A model generated the notes under the pieces. It was not told the origin of the DNA. It saw only the letters and a list, made by a program, of their open reading frames with translations, and did not search any database. The translations under genes and the position numbers were made by a program. Positions 52,471 to 62,015 of a stretch of DNA of 64,000 nt are shown here, one piece after another. The DNA is from Aureispira sp045105775 (GTDB lineage Bacteria; Bacteroidota; Bacteroidia; Chitinophagales; Saprospiraceae). Positions within the stretch are counted from its first letter, which is position 1. Every line of letters begins with the position of its first letter. The stretch is from NCBI GenBank assembly GCA_045105775.1, contig JBGCDW010000035.1:1-64000 (forward strand). Reading direction: 5' to 3'.

Positions 52471-53520
52471 TTATTTTACAGTCAAGAAATTACGTGCTAC
52501 TTTTAAGCCTTCGACTTGTGCTGCTACATATTTTTGCAGGGGTTCATAAGCCCCTCGTGCATGTTTTAAAAACGCAGATGCTTGGCCATATATGGCTGGT
52601 AGTTTGAGTTTATTGATACAATAATAACCATCCAAAAAGTCTTGGATACCACCCGATACAATAATCTGCTGACACAAACAGTGCCCTTCTAACAACTCTA
52701 CCAATTCATTGGTCATGTCTACCATTTCTATAGCACTATGTCCAATATTTGCTAATTTAGTATAAATTGCACGAAACTCTGGACTTGAGCGATGTAATTC
52801 TAGCTTTGCAAAGTTAGTTCCGCCATTAGCAGCAAAATCTACTGCTGCCAAGGGCAATTTCAACAAGGCTTTTAAGCTTTCGAATCCCATTCCTTGTCCT
52901 ACTTCCTTTACAATAAAATTCGTGTCTGGAAATTTATCTAGCATTCGCTTAATGGTGTCAATAGAAGGGTACTTAAATCGATCGCCCTCTGGCTGCAACC
53001 ATTCCTGAAAAGGATTTACATGTATAATTAAACCATCTGCGCTCAGTTTGTCCAAAAGCGCCGTAATTAACCCTGTTTTGTTTTCATCTAGTAATTGTTC
53101 CAACTGAGCAATACCCAAATTGGCATACAAGGGCAAATCATCCCCTATGACTTCACGCACATCAAAATCTGGCAAATACTCATCACTGGTTAATAAGCCA
53201 CGACAAGAACCCAATCCCATTCCAAAACCAAACTCCTTAGCTGCTCGCGCTAAATTGTGATTGATCTTGCTGGCGTATTCTGTTCCACCTGTCATACTCG
53301 ACACCCACAAAGGTACTTGCATGGTTTTGCCCAAAAACTCAAAAGGGGCTTTATCACTCTCTTGAGGGTGTCCTGCCAACAAAGGCTCATAATAAAAACG
53401 ATTATCTATGGCCGTTAAACCTACTTGAGATTGGAAAGCTAATTCAATGTGGTCTTGCTTTCGAGAGACAGCGGTCTCGTCATTATCAACATAGGTTGCT
53501 TTTGGAGATTGGTGGTCCAT
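52471..53520 (-). CDS. fni: Type 2 isopentenyl-diphosphate isomerase
   Basis: A 349-residue FMN-dependent isomerase of IPP and DMAPP. The family motifs are RKQDHIELAFQ, PLWVSSMTGGTEYA, GLGSCRGLL, HVNPFQEWLQPEGDR, VKEVGQGMG and DFAANGGTNFAKLE, covering FMN and substrate binding. It is unrelated to type 1 isomerase. First gene of a probable two-gene mevalonate unit with HMG-CoA reductase. Exact -7-like TATTTTTG sequences occur 42-60 bases upstream, without a paired upstream element. Confidence 0.94.
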   Translation of the reverse strand: MDHQSPKATYVDNDETAVSRKQDHIELAFQSQVGLTAIDNRFYYEPLLAGHPQESDKAPFEFLGKTMQVPLWVSSMTGGTEYASKINHNLARAAKEFGFGMGLGSCRGLLTSDEYLPDFDVREVIGDDLPLYANLGIAQLEQLLDENKTGLITALLDKLSADGLIIHVNPFQEWLQPEGDRFKYPSIDTIKRMLDKFPDTNFIVKEVGQGMGFESLKALLKLPLAAVDFAANGGTNFAKLELHRSSPEFRAIYTKLANIGHSAIEMVDMTNELVELLEGHCLCQQIIVSGGIQDFLDGYYCINKLKLPAIYGQASAFLKHARGAYEPLQKYVAAQVEGLKVARNFLTVK

Positions 53521-54373
53521 AATAAATTAAGATGTTGGTATTGTTAAGGATGTTGTTACATCAAAAATACAGCAAAAATAGGGATTCTATTTACTTATGA
53601 GCTGTTTTTTTTGAGAATTAGTTTCACAAGTTTCAAGAATAAATGAAAGCAATTGTTGTGTTTTTATAATGCAAAGGGTACGTTCTCAAAAAAAGTTCTC
53701 ACACAAAAACAATTCTTTTTTTATTCCATGGAGAATTCTATTTACTCCTTCCAGTCCCCTAATATCTTTACGATAAAGTGCATACAATTTCATATCAAAC
53801 TGATTATCATCAATAAAGCAAATTAGTAGTTCGCTTTATTAAAAAAAGATAGATACAGTTTTCAGGCAAAATAATTTTAGCTAGAACACGGGTTTTAATC
53901 TTTTGTTTAGCAGTGTCAAAAGATAGACAATATATTGGTTGTCGTATGGTTTAGTTTAGTCATGCTGTGGGTTATTTATTTTATTACAAAATTCTTTCCA
54001 TCTGTGCCTTATGTAGCCCTAAAGTTGTCTATTCCAAGCAATTTAACTTTTTATTTGCTACTTAGACCCTCAAATGAGCCATTCGTATTGCTCTATCTGC
54101 TTCACTGCTTTTGGGTATTTTTAAACAACTTCAAATGTCTTAGGCTATAAAGAAAATAACTCTTGGCAGCTTTTTTAATGATTGATGCAGCGTCTATTTT
54201 CCTTATTACGATTCGTTCCATTTTGTATGGCGCAATACAATATCCTCAAACATTTTTGAGTTTTGAACAAAAAAATAGCCCTACATGGCAACTTTTTTGC
54301 AAAGATTATAGTTGTAAAACTTGCCCTACTTTGTGATTTTTTCACTAACTTGAACTAAAAATAGACTAAAACT
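53521..54373. other. 853-base region between fni and the AAA15 ATPase gene
   Basis: The longest gap in the window, between divergent genes, strongly AT-rich. A plus-strand frame at 53935-54150 starts with TTG and reads as hydrophobic but lacks a recognisable pattern. No tRNA, attachment site or strong hairpin was seen. Confidence 0.5.
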
Positions 54374-55786
54374 ATGCTTATATCATTCAGTATCGAGAAT
54401 TTTCTATCATTTAAGGAGCGGCATACTTTTTCTATGGTCGCAGGAATGGGTGGCAGAAACAAAGCACATCATCTCATCAAAAAAACCTCCAAGAAGGATG
54501 TTAATTTGGTCAAAACAGCCGTGTTGTATGGTGCCAATGCCTCGGGCAAATCCAATTTGGTCAAGGCTATTCATTTTGGGCAACAGTTATTGCTCAAGGG
54601 CAATTCTGCCAATAGTTTACTGCATTTTCAGCCGTTTAAACTCGCTCAAGATAATTTGGACAAACCCAGTTTGATGGAATTTGAAATCAAGCATAAGGGC
54701 AATTGTTATGCTTATGGTTTTTTATTTGACAAGCATCAAATAAAAGGGGAATGGCTGTATTCGATTGATAATAAGAAAAGTAAATTAATATTTGAACGCG
54801 ATCACAAAAGCTTTGATATTGGTCCGCTTAAAGCCAAAAACTCTAGTAAGCAAGCACAATTCTTAGAGTTCATTGCCATGGGCACCCCTGACAATCAACT
54901 GTTCTTAACAGAGATTTATCATAGAAATGTACAAGAACACGTTAATGCCATTGATGATTTATTGCGGGTTATTGATTGGTTCCAAAATACCTTAACCATC
55001 TGGTACCCCCACTCCAAAACTTCAAGCTTGCAATTTGAATCCCAACAAAGTGAACGACTCATTAGCTTGTATAAAGAATTTTTGGACTATTTTGATACGG
55101 GTGTCGATGGCATTGCACTAGAGGAAATAGATTGGGATCAAACCGAATTGCCAGAACGGATCAAGGAAGAAATTAAAAACAGTCTGCTCAATCGAGGCAC
55201 AGACAAAGCAACGGCCATTATTGATAATCCCATCAAAAATATTCGTTATGTTTTCTCTAAGAATGCTTATGACCAAATCACGGTGTCCAAACTGATGACC
55301 AAGCACAAAATGGACGGTGCAGCAGGGGGTATGAGTTACTTTGACTTGCACGAAGAATCGGACGGCACCCAACGAATCATGGATTTTATTCCTATGCTTA
55401 TTGATTTGTTTGCAGGGGACAATGTGTTTATTGTAGATGAAATGGAGCGCAGTTTGCATCCCAATTTGATGTACGAATTATTAGAATTGTTTCTAAAACA
55501 TTCTACAGGTGTACAGAGTCAACTGATTTTGGCAAGTCATGCGACCAACTTACTTACCCAAGATTTGCTGCGAAAAGATGAAATTTGGTTTGTCCAAAAA
55601 GATCAATCGGGTGCTTCTTCCATTTATTCTTTAGAAGAGTACAATATCCGTTTTGACAAAAAAATTCGCAAAGATTACTTACTCGGACGCTACCAAGCCA
55701 TTCCACAATTTGGCAATCCTTATAAACTTACCAAGGTAGTCCATTCTGATATACCAGACGCTCAACCTGTACCACATGAAGTTTAG
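54374..55786 (+). CDS. AAA15/RloA-like ATPase of a candidate defence pair
   Basis: A 470-residue RecF/OLD-like ATPase. It starts MLISFSIENFLSFKER; Walker A is GANASGKS (53-60); the signature-like ESDGTQR is at 328-334; Walker B is VFIVDEMERSLHP (351-363); the switch His is His389 in LASHATNLL. There is no TOPRIM domain in the same protein. The next gene, overlapping by 11 nt, encodes a RloB-type TOPRIM-like protein. The same split (ATPase plus small TOPRIM nuclease) is used by PARIS (AriA/AriB) and AbiL-type abortive-infection systems, in which the ATPase senses phage products and controls the nuclease. The function here is inferred. Confidence 0.87.
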   Translation: MLISFSIENFLSFKERHTFSMVAGMGGRNKAHHLIKKTSKKDVNLVKTAVLYGANASGKSNLVKAIHFGQQLLLKGNSANSLLHFQPFKLAQDNLDKPSLMEFEIKHKGNCYAYGFLFDKHQIKGEWLYSIDNKKSKLIFERDHKSFDIGPLKAKNSSKQAQFLEFIAMGTPDNQLFLTEIYHRNVQEHVNAIDDLLRVIDWFQNTLTIWYPHSKTSSLQFESQQSERLISLYKEFLDYFDTGVDGIALEEIDWDQTELPERIKEEIKNSLLNRGTDKATAIIDNPIKNIRYVFSKNAYDQITVSKLMTKHKMDGAAGGMSYFDLHEESDGTQRIMDFIPMLIDLFAGDNVFIVDEMERSLHPNLMYELLELFLKHSTGVQSQLILASHATNLLTQDLLRKDEIWFVQKDQSGASSIYSLEEYNIRFDKKIRKDYLLGRYQAIPQFGNPYKLTKVVHSDIPDAQPVPHEV

Positions 55787-56417
55787 AGATACCAACAGGG
55801 GTATTGGTCGTCGAAAACGCTTGACCAGAAATCCTGAAAAGTTATATATACTGGCCTATGAAGGCAATGAAACAGAACCACAATATTATCATGCGCTCAA
55901 GGAACAATTGCGCCACAAGGAGGGAATTATTAAAATATTATCGCTCCAACGGCCTCGTCTAATGACCTTAAGTGCGCCCAAATATGTATTTCAACAACTA
56001 AAAAACTACAAGAGCAATCACCCTACTACGACTGAGGATGAATTTTGGATGATTATAGATCGGGATCGCTGGAAACTGGAAGAATGGCTGGAAAAATGTC
56101 GCTTAGAAAAAAACTTCTTTGTGGCATTGACCAATCCTTGTTTTGAATTTTGGCTCTTACTGCACCTGTTTGATGTGACTGCGTTTACAGAAGAAGAATT
56201 GCTTCTTAATAAAAAACTAACCAAGAAGAAGCGTTTTATTGACCAGTATTTGAACAAACACCTAGAAGAAGGTTATCAAAAAAATGACCTTCAGCCAGAG
56301 CGTTTTTTGCCTCATATTGCTAGGGCTATTGAACAAGCCAAGCATTTTGAGGGCAATGATTTGCTCACAGAATTGGGTTCTGATAATTACAAGTTGATTG
56401 AAAAATTGTTGGCTTAG
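55776..56417 (+). CDS. rloB: RloB-like TOPRIM-type effector protein
   Basis: A 213-residue protein. ILAYEGNETEPQYYHAL (Glu29, Glu32, Glu34) and FWMIIDRDRWK (Asp95, Asp97) form the acidic metal site of the RloB domain; NPCFEFWLLLHL (120-131) is the third family motif. RloB proteins are predicted nucleases related to the TOPRIM domain of OLD enzymes, and the AbiLii/AriB group cuts RNA such as tRNA when activated. It starts inside the last codons of the ATPase gene, so the two are made together. Its stop is 3 bases from the stop of the convergent permease gene, with no terminator between. Confidence 0.85.
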   Translation: MKFRDTNRGIGRRKRLTRNPEKLYILAYEGNETEPQYYHALKEQLRHKEGIIKILSLQRPRLMTLSAPKYVFQQLKNYKSNHPTTTEDEFWMIIDRDRWKLEEWLEKCRLEKNFFVALTNPCFEFWLLLHLFDVTAFTEEELLLNKKLTKKKRFIDQYLNKHLEEGYQKNDLQPERFLPHIARAIEQAKHFEGNDLLTELGSDNYKLIEKLLA

Positions 56418-56420
56418 TGC

Positions 56421-57662
56421 TTACTCATAACGCAGGGCCTCAATAGGATCTAAACGAGAAGCTTTGACGGCAGGATACAGCCCCGACAAAATGCCTACAA
56501 TAAAACACAGGGTAAATCCAAGTGCAATCCAAGCCCAAGGAATCACAAAAGCCCCCCCTACAATAATGGTCACGATATTACCCGCCAATATCCCCAAAAT
56601 AATTCCTACCAGTCCCCCCATTTGACAAATCACAATCGCTTCTACCAGAAATTGCACTAAAATAGTACGTCTGGTAGCTCCTAAGGATTTGGTAATGCCT
56701 ATCTCTCGCGTGCGCTCGGTCACCGAAACCAACATAATGTTCATAAGCCCAATGGCTGCTCCCAATAATGTAATTAATCCAATAAAAATAGCGGCTAATT
56801 GCAAAGTGGCAGTATTGTCTACAATCAAAGAGATGAGGCCATCACTTTTTTCTAATTCAAAATCAGACTCTTCGCCCAATGCTGTGCGCCTGATTTGGCG
56901 AAATAGTCCTTCAGCAGCAGCCATTGCAGGGTCGATGTTCAATGCATCCGTCACCATTACCGACAAGTTATAAGAATCGGTTTGCGAGCCAAAATATTTG
57001 CGTAGGGTTTGTAGTGGAATAATCACCAATTGATCGCCATTGAAGGAGACACTAGAGCCTTTTTCTTCTAATAATCCTATGACGGTAAATTTGATGTTCC
57101 GAATGGCAATACTTTTGCCTAAAATAGTGGTAGGAGGCCAATTGGGAAACAAACGGTTTCGGATATCCGAGCCAATAAGGACTAGGTTTCGGCCTTCCTC
57201 GGCCTCCAATGCCGTTACGTTTCTTCCTGCCAATAATTTGTAGCCTGCTACACGCAGGTATGTTTCATCCGCTCCATATACGGTTGTAGTCGGATCGGTT
57301 TCTGTTTTATCATGTTTGACCACCGCACTCACTGTCCCCAAAGCCGAAAGGGATACCAATGCTGGATAATCGTAGCGTTTTTTGAAACGACTGGCTTGTT
57401 CAAAAGTGATTTTTTCGCCCACTTTGCGTCTACGTCCTCGTCTGCCCCCCCCTATACCTGTTCCTTTTCGGATAACATTAAAGGTGTTTGTTCCCATACT
57501 CGCCAAGTTATTGGTCAGAGAGCTTTTGATGGCATCAATAGAGGTGAGGATTCCAACCAAGGCCATGATCCCAAACGCAATAATAAGCAAGGTAAGTACA
57601 GCACGCAATAAATTGGCGCGAATGGCATTGAAGGCAATGGTTATATTTTCGGCAAGAGTCAT
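56421..57662 (-). CDS. MacB-like ABC transporter permease
   Basis: A 413-residue permease with one N-terminal membrane helix (about 17-41), a large periplasmic MacB_PCD domain (about 45-250, including LIGSDIRNRLFPNW and IRNIKFTVIGLLEEKGSS) and three C-terminal helices of the FtsX domain (about 290-400, SVTERTREIGITKSLGATRR, ending ASRLDPIEALRYE). Such permeases work with a MacB-type ATPase, moving lipoproteins, peptides or signals by mechanotransmission. No ATPase or membrane-fusion gene is adjacent. A basic Gly/Arg run (GGGRRGRRRK, about 72-81) is unusual. Confidence 0.88.
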   Translation of the reverse strand: MTLAENITIAFNAIRANLLRAVLTLLIIAFGIMALVGILTSIDAIKSSLTNNLASMGTNTFNVIRKGTGIGGGRRGRRRKVGEKITFEQASRFKKRYDYPALVSLSALGTVSAVVKHDKTETDPTTTVYGADETYLRVAGYKLLAGRNVTALEAEEGRNLVLIGSDIRNRLFPNWPPTTILGKSIAIRNIKFTVIGLLEEKGSSVSFNGDQLVIIPLQTLRKYFGSQTDSYNLSVMVTDALNIDPAMAAAEGLFRQIRRTALGEESDFELEKSDGLISLIVDNTATLQLAAIFIGLITLLGAAIGLMNIMLVSVTERTREIGITKSLGATRRTILVQFLVEAIVICQMGGLVGIILGILAGNIVTIIVGGAFVIPWAWIALGFTLCFIVGILSGLYPAVKASRLDPIEALRYE

Positions 57663-57778
57663 ACTGCTTTAATCACTTCTACTGTCTACTGGCGGGCACA
57701 GCACTGGTTTAAAATAAAGTACTAAACTACACTTTTTGGGGCACAAGGCTTCTAACTATTCGACCAAGTACCTTCTTT

Positions 57779-59557
57779 TTATTGAGCAATGGTTTGAAGG
57801 GCTTTTTCTAAGCTGCGAAACTTAAATTCTAAGCCTATAGTTTTGTCTGCTAATGAAACACCATTTCTGCCAATCGGTTGCAAGGCCAATAGGAATTCAC
57901 CCTCTTGCTCTACTACGGCCAATATTTCGCCTTGTTGGGAAGCATCAATTCCTGCAAAAACTAAGCGACCATCTTCTTGGGGGACTCCACTAAATACTTG
58001 TCCATCTTGTTGGTGATAATAGGCCGTAATTTTATAAGGAGAGATAGTACTTTGTGCAAAAAAACGAGCATTGTTAGTTGTTCTTGCTTGATGTTGTCCT
58101 AGTGCGACCCATCCCAACTCTTCGCCCCTAATCCAATAACCCAAATCCGCTTCTTGTGATGCCGTTTCCACCGTCGCCAAGTACTGGTGCAATTGCTCAT
58201 ACGTCGTATCCGAATAAGCCGCCTTCAAAAGTTGTTCATACTGTTGCAAAGCTAAACAACGATCTTCTGCCATAATGGTTTCAGGGGCTACGCCTTCCAA
58301 ACGAGCCTGGCGGGCGCGCTGTTCTATGGCTTGGATATAATTGGTTTGTAGCTCGTGGCGTTTTTGGTTGTATTGTCCTAATGCTTTGTAGTAATTCTCC
58401 TCCAATACTTTGTTTTTGTCTTGTGCCTTTCTGCGAATTTTCTCGCGTGTAACAAGTAATAAACTTTTTTCGTTGTTCAATTGGAAAGCGCGTTGTTTTT
58501 GCTGTGGTGTCCAAACTTCTTTTTTACCGTTTTTGCTGTAACGCAATGCTTCTAATGGTTGAAAGCGTTCTTCTAAGGCTGCTATTGCGGCATCTTGTAG
58601 AGAAGTTGCTTCCTGAAGCTTGATGTAAGCGGGTCGTTGGGGCGCAGCACCATAATCGGGTATATGAATAGCATCATTGCCCATATTGGTACAGGGTATT
58701 TTAGCATTCTTATAATAATCGCCTAAATACAAAGCGGTAGCACTGTTCTGCTTAGGTTGTTGCCATTGCTGTTCTTGCTGTTGCCACAATTTCCATTGTT
58801 GAGGTTGTGGGTGTTGATTTGGCATAACGATAGTAATAGGATAACGCAAAGAAGAAGGGAGTAAAGCCCCCTCTTGGGTAGCTTGCAAATGCACCATTTT
58901 GTGTGCGAGCAGTTGGGTTTCTGAGGTACTTGTTGCTAAACCATTCCACCAATTTTGGCGACTGTTGGTGAGCACCTTTAAGGTTAATTGTACGGGGCTG
59001 TTATAGGCAGTGACCAGCGTATGAGCTGGTAGATAAATTAAAATACCCTCTTGACTTTGTATAAAATTATCTTCTGTGGGGTTTACCCAAAAGCTTTCCT
59101 GTTCTCCTTTCGTTTGTTGGTATAAGAATTCTTTATTGCGTTGGGTATAGCTATTTCTGGGTCTGGTTCCATCCCCTTTTTCCAAGGAGAGATTGGCACA
59201 AGCCGTACACACCTCTATAGTAGCATCACACACTATGTTCTGAATATGTAATTGGGACAAGGGCACGCCTTCTCTTTCTAAACATTGTTGGATTAGATAG
59301 GCTCTCCGACGCGAAAGCTGCTCATTGGTATCGCCTTGCTTGGCATCATGCGCATAAGCAATTACTCTAATTTTGGAAAGTCCCAACGCTCTAGAGCGTT
59401 TGACCAATGCTTTGATACTATCCAATTGAATCAATGAAATAGCAGTTTGTCCTGTATCAAACTCTACTTGATATTGAGGCGTTTGCCCCTTTAGCGATTG
59501 GCTTATTGTTGTTATAAGAATAACTATCAGTAATAGATGCTGCATGTAGTTGATCAT
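57779..59557 (-). CDS. Exported OmpA-like-domain protein of unknown role
   Basis: A 592-residue protein counted from ATG 59557; the longer frame starts with TTG and its extra 32 residues precede the signal. Signal segment about 3-24. An OmpA-like domain near the N-terminus (about 28-100: YQVEFDTGQTAISLIQLDSI, IRVIAYAHD, QLSRRRAYLIQQCL) suggests peptidoglycan contact. The middle is Gln-rich with strand-like repeats (about 130-300), then a charged helical region (about 370-500), and the end (about 505-592) is beta-rich. Having OmpA at the N-terminus is the reverse of the usual order. No partner genes; function unknown. Confidence 0.7.
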   Translation of the reverse strand: MINYMQHLLLIVILITTISQSLKGQTPQYQVEFDTGQTAISLIQLDSIKALVKRSRALGLSKIRVIAYAHDAKQGDTNEQLSRRRAYLIQQCLEREGVPLSQLHIQNIVCDATIEVCTACANLSLEKGDGTRPRNSYTQRNKEFLYQQTKGEQESFWVNPTEDNFIQSQEGILIYLPAHTLVTAYNSPVQLTLKVLTNSRQNWWNGLATSTSETQLLAHKMVHLQATQEGALLPSSLRYPITIVMPNQHPQPQQWKLWQQQEQQWQQPKQNSATALYLGDYYKNAKIPCTNMGNDAIHIPDYGAAPQRPAYIKLQEATSLQDAAIAALEERFQPLEALRYSKNGKKEVWTPQQKQRAFQLNNEKSLLLVTREKIRRKAQDKNKVLEENYYKALGQYNQKRHELQTNYIQAIEQRARQARLEGVAPETIMAEDRCLALQQYEQLLKAAYSDTTYEQLHQYLATVETASQEADLGYWIRGEELGWVALGQHQARTTNNARFFAQSTISPYKITAYYHQQDGQVFSGVPQEDGRLVFAGIDASQQGEILAVVEQEGEFLLALQPIGRNGVSLADKTIGLEFKFRSLEKALQTIAQ

Positions 59558-59765
59558 TGTATAGTTGTTGGGGTTGTAGATTTCATTCCGCAAAGATACA
59601 GCTATTTGTATAGCTATTGTTGTCTTGAGCGCGTCTTTGTGTTCCTTTAACAACTTTGAAAAACATTATTATGGCTATCAGTATGCCAATAAAATCCTAG
59701 ATTCAATGTATTTTGAGTCTTAAAGTTGTTCATTCACTTCATTTCTCACTTATCTTTCAATTTTT

Positions 59766-60974
59766 ATGATTTGTAAATATACCTTCTTGCTGCTTCTACT
59801 AATAATGAGTGGTGTAGAGCTACAAGCCCAAAACTGCCCTACTAGTATTGCTGGACAATTATCCAATGTTAGAGGGATGGTTGTGGTTACGGATACCACG
59901 CCCACACCCGTTTATACCGTTATGCCTACAGGGCTTCCCAATACAGAGTTTTTTATTTTGCGGCAGGATACGATAGCAGCCGATGGTTTTGGCCCTCCAA
60001 TTATAACTTCGAGTTTAGATGGCCGTATTGTTCCTAGTGACTTTGGGTTTGGAGCGTGTCAAGAGCTTTGTGTGATTCCTTTTTCTTATAATTTGTCTCA
60101 AGTACAATTGGTGGTAGATTCCTTGCTCAATGGGATTTATTTAGGGAGTACCACGTGTTGTACTGCTGCTGGTACTTTCTTTGTTGGATTGTGTGATTCA
60201 CTCAATAATCGTGGTATTTCTTCGGGGGCTGATATTCAGAATCTAAATGATGTCATTGCCTTTACCGATGTGTTTGCCAATACAGGCGGGGACGCGCCCT
60301 CTCTTCCTCAATTGATTGCTACAATTAGTCAACTCAATAACTTTATTGGTTTGTTTGGCAATTGCTCGGCTGGGGTAGCTTCGATTTGTTATCAAGTTTC
60401 GCCACTTCCTACAGCCATGGATTGTTATCAAGTTGTTTTGCCCAATGCAGCTACCCTCATTCTGGCCAGTCCCGATACATTGGTAACTGTAACAAGTGGT
60501 TCTTATCAATTATTTGCTTCTTATTTACCAAATTCTTCTACAGAATCTATTGTGTGGAGTGTGGGACAGCCTGATTTGGGATGTACAGTCAATACTATGG
60601 GGATGTTGCAAACAAGCACTAGCCCAGGTACGGTTTGGCTTATTGCTACAGGCACTAGAGGTTGTCAGGCTGATAGTGTTTTGGTGCAAGTTAGTGCGCC
60701 TATTGGCATTCACCGTATCCATGATAATCAACTGACGATAAAGGCAAGTCCTATTCCTTTTAAGCAGCAATTATCGGTTGAATTAGAAGTGGCTGCAGGA
60801 AATTATCAATTGCAACTTTTGGATGCTTTGGGGCGGGTGGTATATACCGCCAACAAAATACTAGATGCCGGACAACATCAATGGTCGTTGCCTACCCATC
60901 AACTTTCTAGGGGAAGTTATATTTTACACATTAAAAGCGAAAAAAAGCAAGGAATATTGACCGTTATTAAGTAG
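59766..60974 (+). CDS. T9SS cargo protein
   Basis: A 402-residue exported protein. The signal peptide ends ELQAQN (about 22). The next 300 residues are beta-rich and Cys-containing (FGFGACQELCVIPFS, LGSTTCCTAAGTFF, STGTRGCQADS-like region) with no enzyme motif that I recognise. The C-terminus (about 322-402, IKASPIPFKQQLSVELEVAAGN...LSRGSYILHIKSEKKQ) is a T9SS type A sorting domain, so it is transported by the PorU/PorV pathway and placed at the surface or released. An adhesive or binding role is possible. It overlaps nothing; the convergent gene ends 2 bases away. Confidence 0.8.
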   Translation: MICKYTFLLLLLIMSGVELQAQNCPTSIAGQLSNVRGMVVVTDTTPTPVYTVMPTGLPNTEFFILRQDTIAADGFGPPIITSSLDGRIVPSDFGFGACQELCVIPFSYNLSQVQLVVDSLLNGIYLGSTTCCTAAGTFFVGLCDSLNNRGISSGADIQNLNDVIAFTDVFANTGGDAPSLPQLIATISQLNNFIGLFGNCSAGVASICYQVSPLPTAMDCYQVVLPNAATLILASPDTLVTVTSGSYQLFASYLPNSSTESIVWSVGQPDLGCTVNTMGMLQTSTSPGTVWLIATGTRGCQADSVLVQVSAPIGIHRIHDNQLTIKASPIPFKQQLSVELEVAAGNYQLQLLDALGRVVYTANKILDAGQHQWSLPTHQLSRGSYILHIKSEKKQGILTVIK

Positions 60975-60976
60975 TC

Positions 60977-61975
60977 TTAAAAATATGCTACTACTAATTC
61001 TATATAAAAATAACACTCCAGCACTACTGCACAACCGACTAAAGCGAGGAAAAATTGTATAAGTGCTGGGGGTTGTTTTTTTATGCTTTGATCTATTCCC
61101 ATTATGATCCAATACAAAAAACCAATGACCATTGGGCTGTAATACCACAAGGGTTGTGCGCCTCCAAAAAACAGATCAAAAGTAAGCGCATTGTCGCCAA
61201 AAAGTTGAAAAACGACCCAATTCACCCCAAAAAACAGGATTTGCAGGATTAAACTGGCTAAAAACACCACTAACAAGCCTCTGTCTTCGGCGTTCTCTCC
61301 CTCTTTTTCCTGAAACAACAACAACAAATACAGTGGAGCAAAGGCATGTAGCAAAAAGGCAATTTTAGCATCCTTAACCAGTAAAGGGATCTGAAAAATG
61401 AACCCCTCTAATTGAGCAATTGGATTGGTTTTTAGAACAACTATAGAGAGGGTGGCAAAGCAGAGAGTAAAGAATACAGCAATTCCTTTTCTTTCTATTT
61501 TTATACAATAATTTAACCATACCAAGGCCATCATCAACCAAACCCAAAACCAACCGCCTAAATTAAGCGCTTGAAAGAGGAGCGATAAATTGCTTACAAC
61601 TAGAGCCGCACAGGAGATCATTAGCAATGGAAAAAAAATAAAGCCCATGATGTTGCCCTCCATTCCATTGAAATAAACAATTAAGGTTAAGGCGGTAACA
61701 CACCAAACAGGAATAGAAAAAAAGTAACTGTTGGGCAAAAAGACCGTTAGAAGGTCTATATCCAGAGGGGTTGCCCAATCGACAATAGCTGCTCCCAGAA
61801 AAAGAACAGCTATATAAATGATACAATAAATAAGATAAGGACTTCCATTTAGCCGATATACATTGGTTCCTGTCTTGGTAAAAAACTGGTTTTTTATGCC
61901 AAAATTGGCAAATAAGAACAGCAACAAGCAAAAGGGGTTCAAAAGTAAATTAAGAATGGATATACCTAGAGACAT
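60977..61975 (-). CDS. Polytopic membrane protein of unknown function
   Basis: A 332-residue protein with about eight or nine hydrophobic segments spread along its length and short loops. No charged catalytic motif is evident and I do not recognise a family. It starts 40 bases after the release-factor gene on the same strand, so it is probably co-transcribed with prfA. Its stop is two bases from the convergent T9SS cargo stop. Confidence 0.7.
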   Translation of the reverse strand: MSLGISILNLLLNPFCLLLFLFANFGIKNQFFTKTGTNVYRLNGSPYLIYCIIYIAVLFLGAAIVDWATPLDIDLLTVFLPNSYFFSIPVWCVTALTLIVYFNGMEGNIMGFIFFPLLMISCAALVVSNLSLLFQALNLGGWFWVWLMMALVWLNYCIKIERKGIAVFFTLCFATLSIVVLKTNPIAQLEGFIFQIPLLVKDAKIAFLLHAFAPLYLLLLFQEKEGENAEDRGLLVVFLASLILQILFFGVNWVVFQLFGDNALTFDLFFGGAQPLWYYSPMVIGFLYWIIMGIDQSIKKQPPALIQFFLALVGCAVVLECYFYIELVVAYF

Positions 61976-62015
61976 TTGCTTTTTTTTGAACTATTGTTTT
62001 ACAGAAATGCTTCCC

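Noticed and set aside
53935..54150. Plus-strand hydrophobic 71-residue frame
   Set aside because: Starts with TTG, no promoter or family seen; T-rich DNA gives hydrophobic translations by chance.
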